In this document: positions 46,648 to 57,980 of the stretch, piece after piece
Layout: every line of letters starts with the position of its first letter
Position numbering within the stretch: position 1 is the first letter of the stretch
NCBI GenBank assembly: GCA_008638375.1
Contig: VIRR01000552.1
Span: 340,121-404,120, forward strand
Reading direction: 5' to 3'
Source: Nyssa sinensis
Lineage: Eukaryota > Streptophyta > Magnoliopsida > Cornales > Nyssaceae
Length of the DNA: 64,000 nucleotides
Program-made: the position numbers and the translations under genes
The notes under the pieces: generated by a model
The model's database searches: none
What the model saw: the letters and a program-made list of their open reading frames with translations, nothing else
Told to the model about the DNA's origin: nothing

Positions 46648-46655
46648 TATAAATA
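46648..46655 (+). promoter_or_regulatory. Proximal TATA box of XTH copy 3
   Basis: tataaata lies about 145 bases before the Met used below, at the position of the copy 1 and copy 2 TATA boxes. It is 135 bp downstream of the transposon, so a core promoter survives. Confidence 0.55.
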
Positions 46656-46794
46656 ACTACCCAGAGAGCTCATGAATCTCACTCCAAGAAATCACAATAT
46701 CTCTCACAAGTGGCACAAAAAAGATCCCTCCCTCTCTCACCCCTGTTTACCAGTCACAAAAAATCAAACAATTTCTTCTTCAAGAGTCTCGGAA

Positions 46795-47832
46795 ATGTGG
46801 CTAATGGTGTCTTTTCTGGGTAGTTTAATCTTGGTTGTCTTAGGTGGTAACTTCAACCAAGACTTTGATATTACATGGGGCGATGGGCGTGCTAAGATAC
46901 TCAACAATGGGGAGCTTCTTACTCTCTCTCTTGACAAAGCCTCGGGTTCAGGCTTCCAATCTAGAAATGAATATCTATTCGGAAAGATTGATATGCAGCT
47001 CAAACTTGTTGCAGGAAACTCTGCTGGCACTGTCACCGCCTACTACGTAAGTTGCTTTGAATAACATTCTCATATTTTTACCTGAATCTTTACTAATCTT
47101 TGAATAACTCCTTAAATTAATGTCTAATAATTCTGTTTTATGTTCTGCAGTTGTCATCACAAGGCTCAACCCATGATGAAATAGACTTTGAGTTCTTGGG
47201 GAACCTCAGTGGTGACCCTTACATTCTGCACACCAACGTGTTCAGCCAAGGCAAGGGCAACAGAGAGCAACAATTCTACTTATGGTTCGACCCAACTGCA
47301 GATTTTCACACTTACTCCATCCTTTGGAATCCCCATCGCATTATGTGAGTACCCAAAAAAAATGCTAAGCTTAAAATTACAACAAAATAAAATTCCATTT
47401 TTTCTTACTAATTTTTGTCCCCTTTTCAGCTTTTCTGTGGATGGCACACCCATTAGAGAATTCAAGAATGCCGAGTCAATTGGTGTTTCATACCCAAAGA
47501 ATCAACCAATGAGAGTATACTCCAGTTTATGGAATGCTGATGATTGGGCTACAAGGGGCGGTCTTGTCAAGACAGATTGGACACAAGCACCCTTCACTGC
47601 TTCTTATAGGAACTTCAATGCCGATGCTTGCATTTGGTCTTCCGGGTCATCTTCCTGCAGTTCAAGTTCTCCTTCTTCAACCTCTAGCAACGGTGCATGG
47701 CTTTCGGAAGAGTTAGACTCTACCAGCCAAGAAAGACTTAAATGGGTGCAGAAAAACTACATGATATACAATTTCTGCTCAGACACAAAGAGGTTTCCTC
47801 AAGGACTACCTCCAGAATGCAACATTTCCTAG
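46795..47832 (+). CDS. XTH: XTH copy 3: xyloglucan endotransglucosylase/hydrolase, altered start
   Basis: Exons 46795-47046 (252 nt), 47151-47344 (194 nt) and 47430-47832 (403 nt) join to 282 codons with no stop. The ATG used by copies 1 and 2 (atggcttcttctt) is caatttcttctt here, so the ancestral start is lost. The next in-frame Met (46795) still gives a hydrophobic signal segment ([18 protein letters not shown]). An upstream in-frame ATG at 46672 would add 41 residues that look like 5' leader, so 46795 is preferred. Exon 2 keeps [10 protein letters not shown] and NLS, and exon 3 keeps the XET C-terminal cysteines ([28 protein letters not shown]). Probable secreted wall enzyme, closest to copies 1 and 2. 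Its promoter is split by the Harbinger element; whether it is still expressed is unknown. Confidence 0.88.
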
Positions 47833-47839
47833 CTTAGAG

Positions 47840-48600
47840 AAAAACCTAAATGGCCATATTCACTACCATAACGATTCATATTATTACATTCTTTTGTATG
47901 TAACTTCTACGATTGAATTATTTTATTCTTTAAAATTGTTATTACTGAAATGAATAAAAGAGATCATCATTTTTTAATTTGAGATTTGACCAAAACCAAT
48001 GTTTTTGTTTAAATACTGATTAGATTTGAAGATAGGTTAGCTCAAAAATTTAAATAAACTACCTCAAATTCCAACCAAGTCTCATTATATATAGAGAGAG
48101 AGAGAGTCATATGTTAAGAATATAATCACCCACTAGGATCGGTAGTAAGACACAAAAATATATAAAAAAACAAATATAAAATCACATGCACGTAAGATAA
48201 TACAAAGATTCACTTTAAAATATGGTTACGTCCATAGTTATTATAATTTTACTATGATAAAAATATTACAAGTTACAATGAGATGCGGTTGCTTAACTAT
48301 AACTATACAAAAAAAAGTATAACAAGTTACAAGTTACAGAAAAAATAATATAAAATATAAAAAATACTCATAAAAAATAATATAATCCCCGAACGAGAGA
48401 GTAATAGTTATCAAGATCCACAAACTCAACATCATACATGCATCTATGCAGGAACATTGGAATAACACTTGGTATTGAGAATTTCGTAATAAGTTTTTTT
48501 TCTTTTTAAATGTTTCTGTATGCTGGTGGAAAAAAAAAACCACAAATAATTAGAAGAAAATCCAAACCACAATTTAAATTAATTTAAAAAAAAAAAGGAA
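47840..48600. other. Intergenic region after XTH copy 3
   Basis: No gene seen. There are a poly(A)-signal-like aatgaataaaaga near 47950, a short GA tract at 48092-48106, and otherwise AT-rich sequence. Confidence 0.5.
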
Positions 48601-48619
48601 GAACTTAAATTGACTACTC

Positions 48620-48950
48620 TTACTTAGATGGGTAATCCAAAATATCTATTTCAACTACATTTGCGTTAGGACAATCGTTCGGGGCAGTTGGAGACGGAAC
48701 CGGCAATGTGGAAGCCTTTCCACGTGGTTGGGACTCAACAATAACAGAGAGAATAGATGTAATCAGAGAGAGAAAAAGAGAGCAAGAGAGAAATATGATG
48801 GGCGAGACAATGTTGGGCATCAAACAAGCAACCTGCAATGGGTCTGCCGACGAGGAACATCAGCCACAGCGGCCGGTCCCGCTACGCCCTTCGCTGCGTC
48901 CATTTATTGGTTTTCTTGGCTCTCATTGCTGTAATCGTCATCTTTAATGT
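48620..48950. other. Unassigned, possibly coding GC-richer island
   Basis: A GC-richer island with ORFs on both strands. The minus strand (48838-48620) gives a hydrophobic stretch followed by a Pro-rich tail. The plus strand near 48838-48947 gives YALRCVHLLVFLALIAVIVIF, resembling a membrane segment. No family was recognised, and the island has no clear start or splice context. It may be a gene fragment. Confidence 0.25.
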
Positions 48951-49681
48951 CCGTCTCTCTCTCTCTCTCTATAATACATACATGTATATGTATATGTATA
49001 TGTATATATATATATGTATATGCATGTGTATATGTCCTTTCCATTCATATCAGTGGGGCGTCGAACAGTTGGAGGATTTGTCGTACCTCTCCTTTTAATT
49101 TGATTTTATTCATGTGGGTATTTGGTCGAACAGTTGGACGTCATAATCATGCAAACGAGAACTGTTGAGCATCACGACACAGAAACAAAGATCATCGAAG
49201 AAAAACGGTACGCTTGCGCTTATGAAAATAATCTCATCAAATAATGTATTACATTTTTCATATTCAATTACAATCAAAAAAGAAATTGCACTTTTTTTTT
49301 GGAATTATTATTCTTATTTTTAGCCACATGCATTTATTAATATGAATTTTGTTGGCTTGTATATAAGGTTTAGGGTAATGAAAGAAATAGATTATTCAGA
49401 ATTATTTCTTTTAAGTTATTTATTTTTTAATAAATCAATTCTTTCTTGTCTATTTTTGTTCAGATTTTAAAATATTTTTCAAAAATAAATATGAATCATT
49501 GTATTCTTAAAAGTATTTAACAAATAATAAAAAACTTAAAATTGAACTATTCTTAATTTTACAAAATTAGTTCCAAAGTTCCAATCCTTTTCAAACGGAT
49601 CCTTATTTTATATTTAAATCAAATAACAATTGAAATATTGTAAAATAAATATAGGTGGACTGAGCTGCGCTTAATCTATTG

Positions 49682-49788
49682 AGCCCAAGCCCACACAAAA
49701 TGTGATTGGGCACTAAATCTTTAGTCAACCTAACCCCATGGTCTTATATTATGGGTCAGAGCCTAAGCCCACACAAAATGTGATTTGA
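49682..49788. repeat. Short direct repeat
   Basis: The string aagcccacacaaaatgtgatt occurs twice, near 49687 and 49767, followed by a (GA)n(GT)n tract (49791-49826) just upstream of XTH copy 4. Confidence 0.7.
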
Positions 49789-49862
49789 GAGAGAGAGAGA
49801 GAGTGTGTGTGTGTGTGTGTGTGTGTTTTTAGTAGCCATACGATGCCAAACTCTAATTTATG

Positions 49863-50630
49863 TGCATGCACCGCAAGTCACTGCGTTGCTTATGAAATCT
49901 GTTGTGGGTAACTTAGGGGTAGCTTTCACCAAAGCATTCTGGTGACATGGGGGGAAGACCATGCCAATATACTTAATGATGGTGAGCTTCTTACCCTCTC
50001 GCTTGACAAAAAATCTGGCTCGGGCTTCCAATCTAGGAAACAATATCTATTTGCAAACATCGACATGCAGCTCAAGCTTATCTCTGGAAACTCTGCTGGC
50101 ACTGCTACTACCTACTATGTAAGTCCCATATATATTATATATTACTATATAGCATTTTCTTCAAAACCTTTTATCTTTTCTTTTTATCATTCTTTTTTTT
50201 CAAAAAAAATACTAAATATTTAAGATAACCGGACTCACATATTTTTATTACAGTAGGTCTCGCTTTTTGCATCTAAGAATGAAAAAATTCATTATGCATA
50301 ATATCGCTGTAGTTTTTTCTTAAGTACTTTATTCCTCTTGTTCTGTGAATTGTAGTTGTCGTCAGAAGGTGACCACCATGACGAGATAGATTTTGAATTC
50401 TTGGGGAATATAAGTGGTGATCCTTACACTCTTCACACCAATGTGTACAGCCAAGGCAAGGGTGACAGAGAGCAGCAATTCCACCTATGGTTCGACCCAA
50501 CTGCCGATTTCCACACCTATTCCATCCTTTGGAACCCCGAACGCATCATGTAAGTCCACTAAACTCAATTTTCAAGTCAACCAACAGTGTAATACTACAA
50601 ATCTTGTTCAAGTCTTATTGACTTTATATC

Positions 50631-50677
<47 letters not shown>

Positions 50678-51084
50678 TCAGCTGGTCTGTGGATGGCACA
50701 CCCATTAGAGAGTTTAAAAATGCGGAGTCAATTGGTGTCCCATTTCCAAAGAATCAGGCAATGCGGATATATTCTAGTGTATGGAATGCTGATGATTGGG
50801 CAACAAGAGGTGGGCGTATCAAGACTGACTGGACTCAAGCTCCCTTCATTGCTTCATATAGGAACTTCAGTGCCAATGCTTGCATTTGGTTTCAAGGAGA
50901 ATCTTCTTGTGATTCAATTTCTGCATCTTCAAACTCTAGCACCAATAATGCTTGGCTCACCCAAAAGTTAGACTCAAAAGCCCGCCAGAGGTTGAGATGG
51001 GTGCAGAAGAACCACATGGTGTACAATTACTGTATTGATACATGGAGATTTCCAAAGCCCCCACCTGAGTGCAGAATGTCCTAG
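49863..51084 (+). pseudogene. XTH: XTH copy 4: xyloglucan endotransglucosylase/hydrolase, 5' end destroyed
   Basis: Exon 1 is recognisable to 50118, but its start is ruined. The stretch 49863-49940 still aligns with the signal-peptide codons of the paralogues (ttgcttatgaaatctgtt, then gtgggtaactta), with small deletions and a TAA in the relevant frame. In-frame coding begins only near 49942 ([15 protein letters not shown]), without an ATG. The conserved DFDITWGDG has become SILVTWGED. Exon 2 (50356-50549, 194 nt) keeps [10 protein letters not shown] and NIS. Exon 3 (50682-51084, 403 nt) is open to its TAG, with Trp instead of Phe/Tyr at its first full codon and a one-residue deletion near the C-terminus (RFPKPPPEC). 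Intron 1 is 237 bp and intron 2 132 bp, longer than in copies 1-3. Loss of start and secretion signal makes a working product unlikely. Confidence 0.85.
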
Positions 51085-51089
51085 ACAAG

Positions 51090-51320
51090 TCAAACAAAAC
51101 CCATATATCAGCTTTTTTTTTTTTTTTTTCCTTTTTGTTAATTCAATTTTTTAATATTTTTTTGTATGTAACTTTTCAAGTAAAATCCTTTGTTCTTTGT
51201 CATTGTAGTTATTACTGAAACTGATATAGATCATCATTCTTTTATTGAATAGAGCAGTTATTATACACAATGCTTGAGATCACAAGTCTCTCTCTCTCTC
51301 TCTCTCTCTTTGTATGTATT

Positions 51321-51363
<43 letters not shown>

Positions 51364-52560
51364 TTTATTGAAAACATTTGTAAATTCAAAGTCTTTTCTA
51401 TCAAATATGATCTAGTGAATTATGAATTCTAATTCGTTTGCTTTTGGTAACACATGAATTATATAAATGTATACGTCAGTATAAAGTCCCTCCAAGATAT
51501 GAATTAAAGAAACGCTTGGTATATTGGATTTAGTCATCTGTTATAATTCATCTACTGGTGTGTTGAGTTTATTTTTTTTAAATTAATGGATAAATTTATT
51601 TTTAAAATTTAAATCTAAAAATAAAATTATAGCATTCCATGTTAGCAAGTGAATAACTTTTTTAGATATACATAACATTATTCGATCGATTATAATATCT
51701 TTAAAACACACGAGTTAACAATATATACTCATGAGTAACCCTTAATTAACCATATATTACACATACATTTTACATATGAAAGGACAAAGTTACATATTTT
51801 GAAAAAAAAAAAAAAGAAGAGAAATATGAAACGTATAGAAAAACACAACCAAATGAATACTGTTAATACAATTGTATTTTCTCACCATTTTTTTTTTTAT
51901 AATTCCTGTGGCTTTTTGGCTGACTTTGCAATGTTACTTTCCCTGGGTAGGAAACACTTTCAACGTTTGTTAATTAGTTTAAAGAGATCTCTCTAGAAAG
52001 TACTACATACGCAAGCCACTTTTCTCTTCTTCCTTTTTCTGAAATGGCCGACAGTGATTGGTCAAACCACAAGTTACTAGATATATCAGCATGGATTGGT
52101 CAATAGAAGTTACTAGACTAGCTTTCTTTGCGCGCCACAGCTATGCACAAGATAGAAGTCAAACAAGCCCCCGTGAAGCAGCTGATCAGAAGCTGCGTCC
52201 CCATCCAACATTAATCCACCAACTAAAACCGTATGAAGTGCCAACCTTGGGCACTATCTTTTTTTGTGATGGATCTATAATGATGAGGATGATAACCCAC
52301 CCAGATTTTGCCATGTAGCCTTTTTCTGGCCCACCCCACTTGTTTAGTGGAGATGAGCCGTGTCCTGCTGTTCATACCCGAGTGCTGCCACCAACCAACC
52401 TCACATTGCTAATTAATCAACCTTCTGAGCCATGATTAACCTTCCACAACCAATCACTTCTCTCTGTCTCTCTCTCTATATATATGTGTGTGTGTGTGTA
52501 TTACATATAGGTGTGTCTGTGACAAATAACAATATTCCTAGTACATCTATTCAATTATCC
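51090..52560. other. Intergenic region between XTH copies 4 and 5
   Basis: (CT)n at 51283-51309 and (TA)n at 51326-51361. The GC-richer part 52030-52440 holds no supported ORF and is the presumed upstream region of copy 5. A CT/TA/GT tract at 52460-52500 lies about 70 bp before its ATG. Confidence 0.5.
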
Positions 52561-53329
52561 AAATGTATGCAACTGCAGTGCTATTGTTAATGTCTATTGT
52601 GATCAGCTCTTTGATACCCACCTCAGCCAGTAACTTCTATCAAGATTTTGATATCACTTGGGGTGATGGTCGTGCAAAAATACTCAACAATGGAGAGGTT
52701 CTTACCCTTTCCCTCGACAAAGCCTCCGGATCAGGCTTTCAGTCCAAGAATGAGTATCTCTTTGGACAAATAGATATGCAGCTGAAGCTTGTCCCCGGAA
52801 ACTCTGCTGGTACTGTCACAGCCTACTATGTAAGTCACCTTTTTTTTCTCATGTTTTTTTCAAAACAAATTTTATTTCTTCATATTACTTGTTTCTTGAC
52901 AGCGATCTTGACACAATGATAAGGTTGCTTTATTATGATATGAGCAACAGGTTAACACTGTGTACATTTATTCTTTTCTAAACCCGGTGAAGTCTCATGT
53001 ACTGGCCAGCTCTTTTTTCTTTATTTTTTTTATCAGTTTACTAAGATGAGCTTGTATTATGCTGTGTTTGTGATGCAGCTTTCCTCACAAGGGTCAGCTC
53101 ATGACGAGATAGATTTAGAATTCTTGGGAAATTTGAGTGGTGATCCTTATGTTCTTCGCACCAATGTATATACCCAAGGAGAGGGAAACAAGGAACAGCA
53201 GTTCTACCTGTGGTTTGACCCAACTGTTGATTTTCACACTTATTCAATCCTTTGGAATCCCCAAACCATTGTGTAAGTATTCATCATTCTATCATATACT
53301 CCAAAGCTACAATTTGAATTACGGGTTAA

Positions 53330-53685
53330 TTATATTTTTGCATCCTATAATTTCATACAAGTTTCAAGTAAAATTAATTTTTAAATAATTAAGTTCCTTA
53401 ATTTATAAATATATTTCAATTTAATCTAATTGCAAACATCTTTCCAAAAATGTCTATATTATGTAATGCAAATATCGATAAAAGTGATACTATTATACTC
53501 AAATTTCATGAACATTAAAAGCCATAAGGTGCTATTAATCTAATTTAAGTATACAAAAATAAATTGGATTAATAGTTTATGTAAGAATTTCGGATGTACA
53601 ATTGTAACTAGACTTAATTGAAATACATTTGTAAATCAAGAGACTTAATTATTTAATTGTTTACAATACTGCTATGGATTCCATT
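53330..53685. mobile_element. Foldback MITE-like insertion in intron 2 of XTH copy 5
   Basis: The left arm (aattaagttccttaattt, then atatatttcaatttaatct) pairs imperfectly with the right arm (gacttaattgaaatacattt, then tcaagagacttaattattt). It is AT-rich and non-coding. The other XTH introns at this position are 81-132 bp. Confidence 0.55.
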
Positions 53686-53723
53686 TTTTATGTCCCACAT
53701 TTTTAAAAACACGTTTCATATAC

Positions 53724-53726
<3 letters not shown>

Positions 53727-53757
<31 letters not shown>
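53727..53757. repeat. (AT)n microsatellite
   Basis: AT tract near the 3' end of intron 2 of XTH copy 5. Confidence 0.85.
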
Positions 53758-53759
<2 letters not shown>

Positions 53760-54249
53760 GAACCCTTAAGTTATTTTCTCAACTTTGAATTGACATGTTA
53801 TGGGTTTTTATCTTGAAGCTTCTACGTTGATGGCACAACCCATTAGACAGTTCAAGAACTTGGAATCACGCGGTGTTCCATACCCATATAGGCAGCCCAT
53901 GGGGGTCTATGCTAGTCTCTGGAATGCTGATGACTGGGCAACAAGAGGTGGCCTTGTCAAGACAAACTGGACCCAAGCACCCTTCACAGCTTCTTTCAGG
54001 AACTACAATGCCAAAAATGCTTGTATTTGGTCTTCTGGTAAATCTTCATGTAATTCAACTTCAAATTCAACCAAGAACTCATGGTTCTCTCAAGAGTTGG
54101 ACTCAGTGAGTCAAGAGAGACTGAAACAAGTACAGAAGAATTACATGATATATAATTACTGCACAGACACAAAGCGCTTCCCAGAAGGACTTCCACCAGA
54201 ATGCCTGTCAGCAGCATTTTCTAAACAGACCAAAGACAATTAGGCATGT

Positions 54250-55166
54250 AACTGTGTTTTGATTATGTAATCAGCATAATTCAGAAGATATTTGCAATTT
54301 TCTGTAAGGTTGTAACCAATAAAACAAAAGGACCATTCGCATGTTGTATGTATATTCTATAATAATATGAAGACGTCATAAAAGAGTTGCTACATGAAAT
54401 ATCAGAATGTTCATTTCTTGGTTTTTGGTATATATGGGCTAAAATATTTATCTAAAACCTAGAAATATGAAATACAGTCAAAAAGGAAAACATTTATTAG
54501 GTTATGAAACATTAAGAGAAATTACAAAAATTAATTAATATGGCAAATTAAATAAAACCCTAAAATTAATAATTTAAATACTATGAAACAAGCATTTCTG
54601 AACAGAAAGTTTCTTGGTGATGGCAAGCATTATTGTTATTTTTCTATATTTGTTTTTACAATGCAAGATAATTTAACACCTGTCAATAGTCTTATTTCCT
54701 TGTCAGCAAATAAGTCTACAGATGCTACTTAAAGGGGAAAAAAATATTAAAAACCTATTCCTGATGAATGAAGTAGATTCCACTCAATTCTGGGAAGTTT
54801 TAGGAACCTTCCTCCAAGAAGTTACCTTTATTTGGAATGCATGACTAATCTTAAGGAGGACTTGATCAGGACCCTGTGCTCTGTTCTTCCAACACCTGCT
54901 GTTCCTTTCTCCTCAATTCATAAGAAAACTATTGCCCTTCAAGAATTGGGCAGGCCCATTCAATTTCACCATGCCAAGCTAACACCTGCCTACACAGAAG
55001 ACACTTCACCATGACCTGCTTCCACCACCTCAGTAGAGAGACGACAACAAAAGAACACAATTAGCAAACAGTCATACTGAGAGGAAGGATAGCATCTGAT
55101 AATTATATATCAAGTAGGCAGCCTATCCTTACAAAGAAGCCAGAAGAAGAAAGGAGAATATGGGAG
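54250..55166. other. Intergenic region after XTH copy 5
   Basis: No gene recognised. 54780-55080 is GC-richer, with a 60-codon ORF (54832-55014) without known motif. Confidence 0.4.
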
Positions 55167-55388
55167 TTATAAAGTTGGAACATAATCCACCTGAGTCGGC
55201 TTCTCTTTAACGCATTGCCAAGGAGATTGAGATCTGTACTTCCCATTGCTGTTAAGGGTCCAAATTACAGAGTTTTCTATTTCAGAATTAGTCTCAATAG
55301 AGTTATCTAGATTTAGGCCTCTTAAAGCATTGATTACATCAGTAGAGTATTTGCCTTGAATGTAGCCTAGCATAATCGTTTGTTGCAA
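55167..55388 (-). pseudogene. LINE-like fragment
   Basis: A 73-codon minus-strand ORF contains SVIWTLNSNGKYRSQSPW, which resembles the segment before the zf-RVT domain of plant LINE ORF2 proteins (W-x-x-N/S-x-G-x-Y/F-x-x-x-S-x-W). No flanking LINE blocks were recognised, so this is a short relic at most. Confidence 0.4.
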
Positions 55389-55389
55389 T

Positions 55390-57110
55390 CAATAAGGTCT
55401 AGATTCTAGAAATTTATTTTTGGGGAAAACGAAGAGCATCAAATTAATTAAGAGGAGACGTAATTATTCCAAACGGTTACCAAATATACTTTCCTGGCGG
55501 TTACAATACCATAATGAGCTGCATTAACAATAGTTCTAACCTTAAACGTATAAATAAAAAATAAAAATAAAAAAGAATAAGTTTTCCAATATCACATAGT
55601 TGCTTTAGTATCCTTGTCCATTTCTCCCTGCTGCTTCAGTTGCTGCCCCTCCAGATTGCAAGTTCTTACCTGTCCTATTGTGAGTGCTTCCCAGTATCCA
55701 CCTGGACACTGCTCGCTCACAAGAAAACTGACTCTGCCCATTACTAACTTGAGATATCCTACATTACCACTAGATACCATTCCTAGATCTAATACATTCC
55801 CTTCTGTCCTTCTCCTATATAACCTGAGCTTCCATCTAGATAGTGATGCAGTTCAATTCTCTTCTGCACTGTCCATTGCAAGGCCCTGTAACAAGTAAAC
55901 ATTATTTATCAGAAAACTGTATCAGGCAATTGAATGCTCCCATCATCGTGACCAAAATATATCTAAGATATCCATGTCCCTATAAACGCATTCAAACCAA
56001 AAAAAGAGGTAAGAACTTAAGAAGACAAAGGCCAAGTATATCTATTCCACAATTTAAATGGGATAAAATAGTAAAATATTGACATAAGAAATGAGAAAAG
56101 TTTTACATCCAAAGAAAAATACTAAAAGTTTCTGTGATAAACATCTCTAACTAATAGAAAATAAGAGAATAAAATAAGTTTGTTTAGGTAGATTGCACTG
56201 CACTGGTTACAAATACATTAAGTATGAATGTTAGTTATCAACCAAAAGAGATCAAATAATTCCATTTCTAACTTGTTAGAATATGGCACATCTTAAAGAA
56301 ACAAGAGTGCAGTTATCTAACAAAAGTGAAAATTTGTACTAAAGATAAAGACTTCAATTCTCAGTTGCCACTATATTGGAAAAATTAAGCATCAAAATGC
56401 ACAATGATTTGTTATGTAGATATAGGCACAAAAAAACAAAGCAAACAAACAAACAACTGTTTATAACAAAATGCAAGACACATTGTCTTTCAAAATATTC
56501 CAAACCATGAACTAAACATTTCAAGTGATAGAACCCAAAAAAAAAAAACACCCAATCAAAAGAAAGAAAAGAAAACACATCCTAACAAACACAAGCACAA
56601 AAAGTGTGCATATAATGCTTATATAGCACACAGATGAATCCATCCAGTTGACAAAGACAAAATACAATGAGATCTCTTCCATTGCGATAATGTATATCAC
56701 CATTAACAAGAATAAAAAAATCTAATAATTAGATTCACTATTGTAATTAGATTGAAATGGGTTTAAACCAAAGATTGATGTGCCCTATGGATGTTAAATG
56801 ACATCAATATGTTTATCCCTCTGTTATTGGTGTCTGCCACTACTCCTACCTGGCCATAAATCTATCACATGGCTGGTTTTAATTGGACTGGTCCACGATT
56901 TTAGGCAGGTAGGCTACACGCCATGCCAGTGAGTAGTGTAGTGTGGTGTTCATTTAGGCAGTTTTGGCTTAAATCGTTGTATTCAAGAAAATCTTTCTTC
57001 ACTTTATACACACTGTCTCACACAGACAATCACACATCTCTGTTGCTGTCCCTTCAGTTACTGATTCTTTTTCTCCTCCACTTGCATCATTACCTCCATA
57101 TCCTTGGTCT
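55390..57110. other. Intergenic region, no gene recognised
   Basis: AT-rich with a GC-richer island at 55600-55880. ORFs on both strands there overlap and match no family I know. Confidence 0.45.
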
Positions 57111-57117
57111 GTTTCCG

Positions 57118-57470
57118 AGATCCATGTAAAGATGAAGCCCTAAGAACTTCACGGTGTCCCTTCGACGACTCTGGTTCTTCATTTACACAGCACATTGATT
57201 CAACGACTGTAAATCTGTCATTTTCCAGCTGAGACTTTTCTGAAAGCGATCATCTTTCCAAAGACCAGGTAGTATCCAGTCTCATCCTCTTCAGACGATC
57301 CATGTAACATGGAGCCCCAAGCACTTCATGGTGTCCCCTCCAGACTACTCTGGTTCTTCATTTACACAAACACATTGATCCAACAACTATCAATCTGTCA
57401 TTTCCAGCTGAGACTTTTTCTGAAAGTGATCATCTTTCCAAAGACCAAGCATGTGTCGAGTCTCATCCTC
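57118..57470. repeat. Tandem duplication, about 179-bp unit
   Basis: Two head-to-tail copies begin gatccatgtaa at 57118 and 57297. They share ggtgtccc, actctggttcttcatttaca, cagctgagactttttctgaa and gatcatctttccaaagacca. No coding function was recognised on either strand. Confidence 0.8.
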
Positions 57471-57929
57471 TCCGTATTAGTATCAGCTCAGGGTATCGGT
57501 GTACGTTAAAATCACACGTTAAGTGAAGCGCGTGATTTTACTTGATGAATTAGGTGGTACAAGTCACATGGACGGGAGGATGTGAAATATAGAGAAAATA
57601 ATAGCACATAGGGGGTCTGCTCAGGACAGCTTCAAGTTTCACCTGCTTATGGTCGTACAAGGTCACCATGACCTGCTATTATGTGCTGATACTGTCAACA
57701 TGTGGCTTCTGTCACACATACCTCCACAGGGTGCTTTCTACCTATTATATACCTCACTTTCTGAATTCTGATAAATGAATAATCAGTTTAGAGGAGATTT
57801 GGGTGCAGCAAAACCTAGTTATTTTTTTATGAGTACAGTAAACCGAGTAGTTATCCAAGAATGATTATCCGGAGGTCCTAAGATCACCAAGAATAGCTGG
57901 ATTCTCCAATTTAACACCTGTAACCCTTG

Positions 57930-57980
57930 ACCCTGCAATGGCGGGAGCCTCGTGCACTGGGCTAGCCCTTGTGACATATC
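57930..57980 (+). mobile_element. SINE fragment, Au-like 3' part
   Basis: ggcgggagcctcgtgcactgg, then gctagccctt, resembles the 3' portion of the Au SINE (gcgggagcttagtgcaccgg-type). The 5' part is missing. Confidence 0.5.

Larger units (their letters stand above)
52563..54243 (+). pseudogene. XTH: XTH copy 5: xyloglucan endotransglucosylase/hydrolase with frameshift
   Basis: Exon 1 52563-52829 (267 nt) starts at ATG with a signal peptide ([18 protein letters not shown]) and keeps [13 protein letters not shown]. Exon 2 53079-53272 (194 nt) carries [10 protein letters not shown] (Leu for the usual Phe) and NLS. Exon 3 from 53819 reads FYVDGT and then meets TAG at 53844-53846, because cacaaccc has one more base than the cacaccc of the paralogues. 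The other frame is open to TAA at 54243, with the XET C-terminal region and a C-terminal extension ([12 protein letters not shown]). If splicing used the AG at 53845-53846 as acceptor, the frame would be restored with the loss of about nine residues. Intron 2 is 546 bp, swollen by a foldback element. It is the most divergent copy of the cluster. Confidence 0.82.

Noticed and set aside
46672..46794. Upstream ATG at 46672 as the start of XTH copy 3
   Set aside because: The extra 41 codons align with untranslated leader of copies 1 and 2 and would place a polar stretch before the signal peptide.
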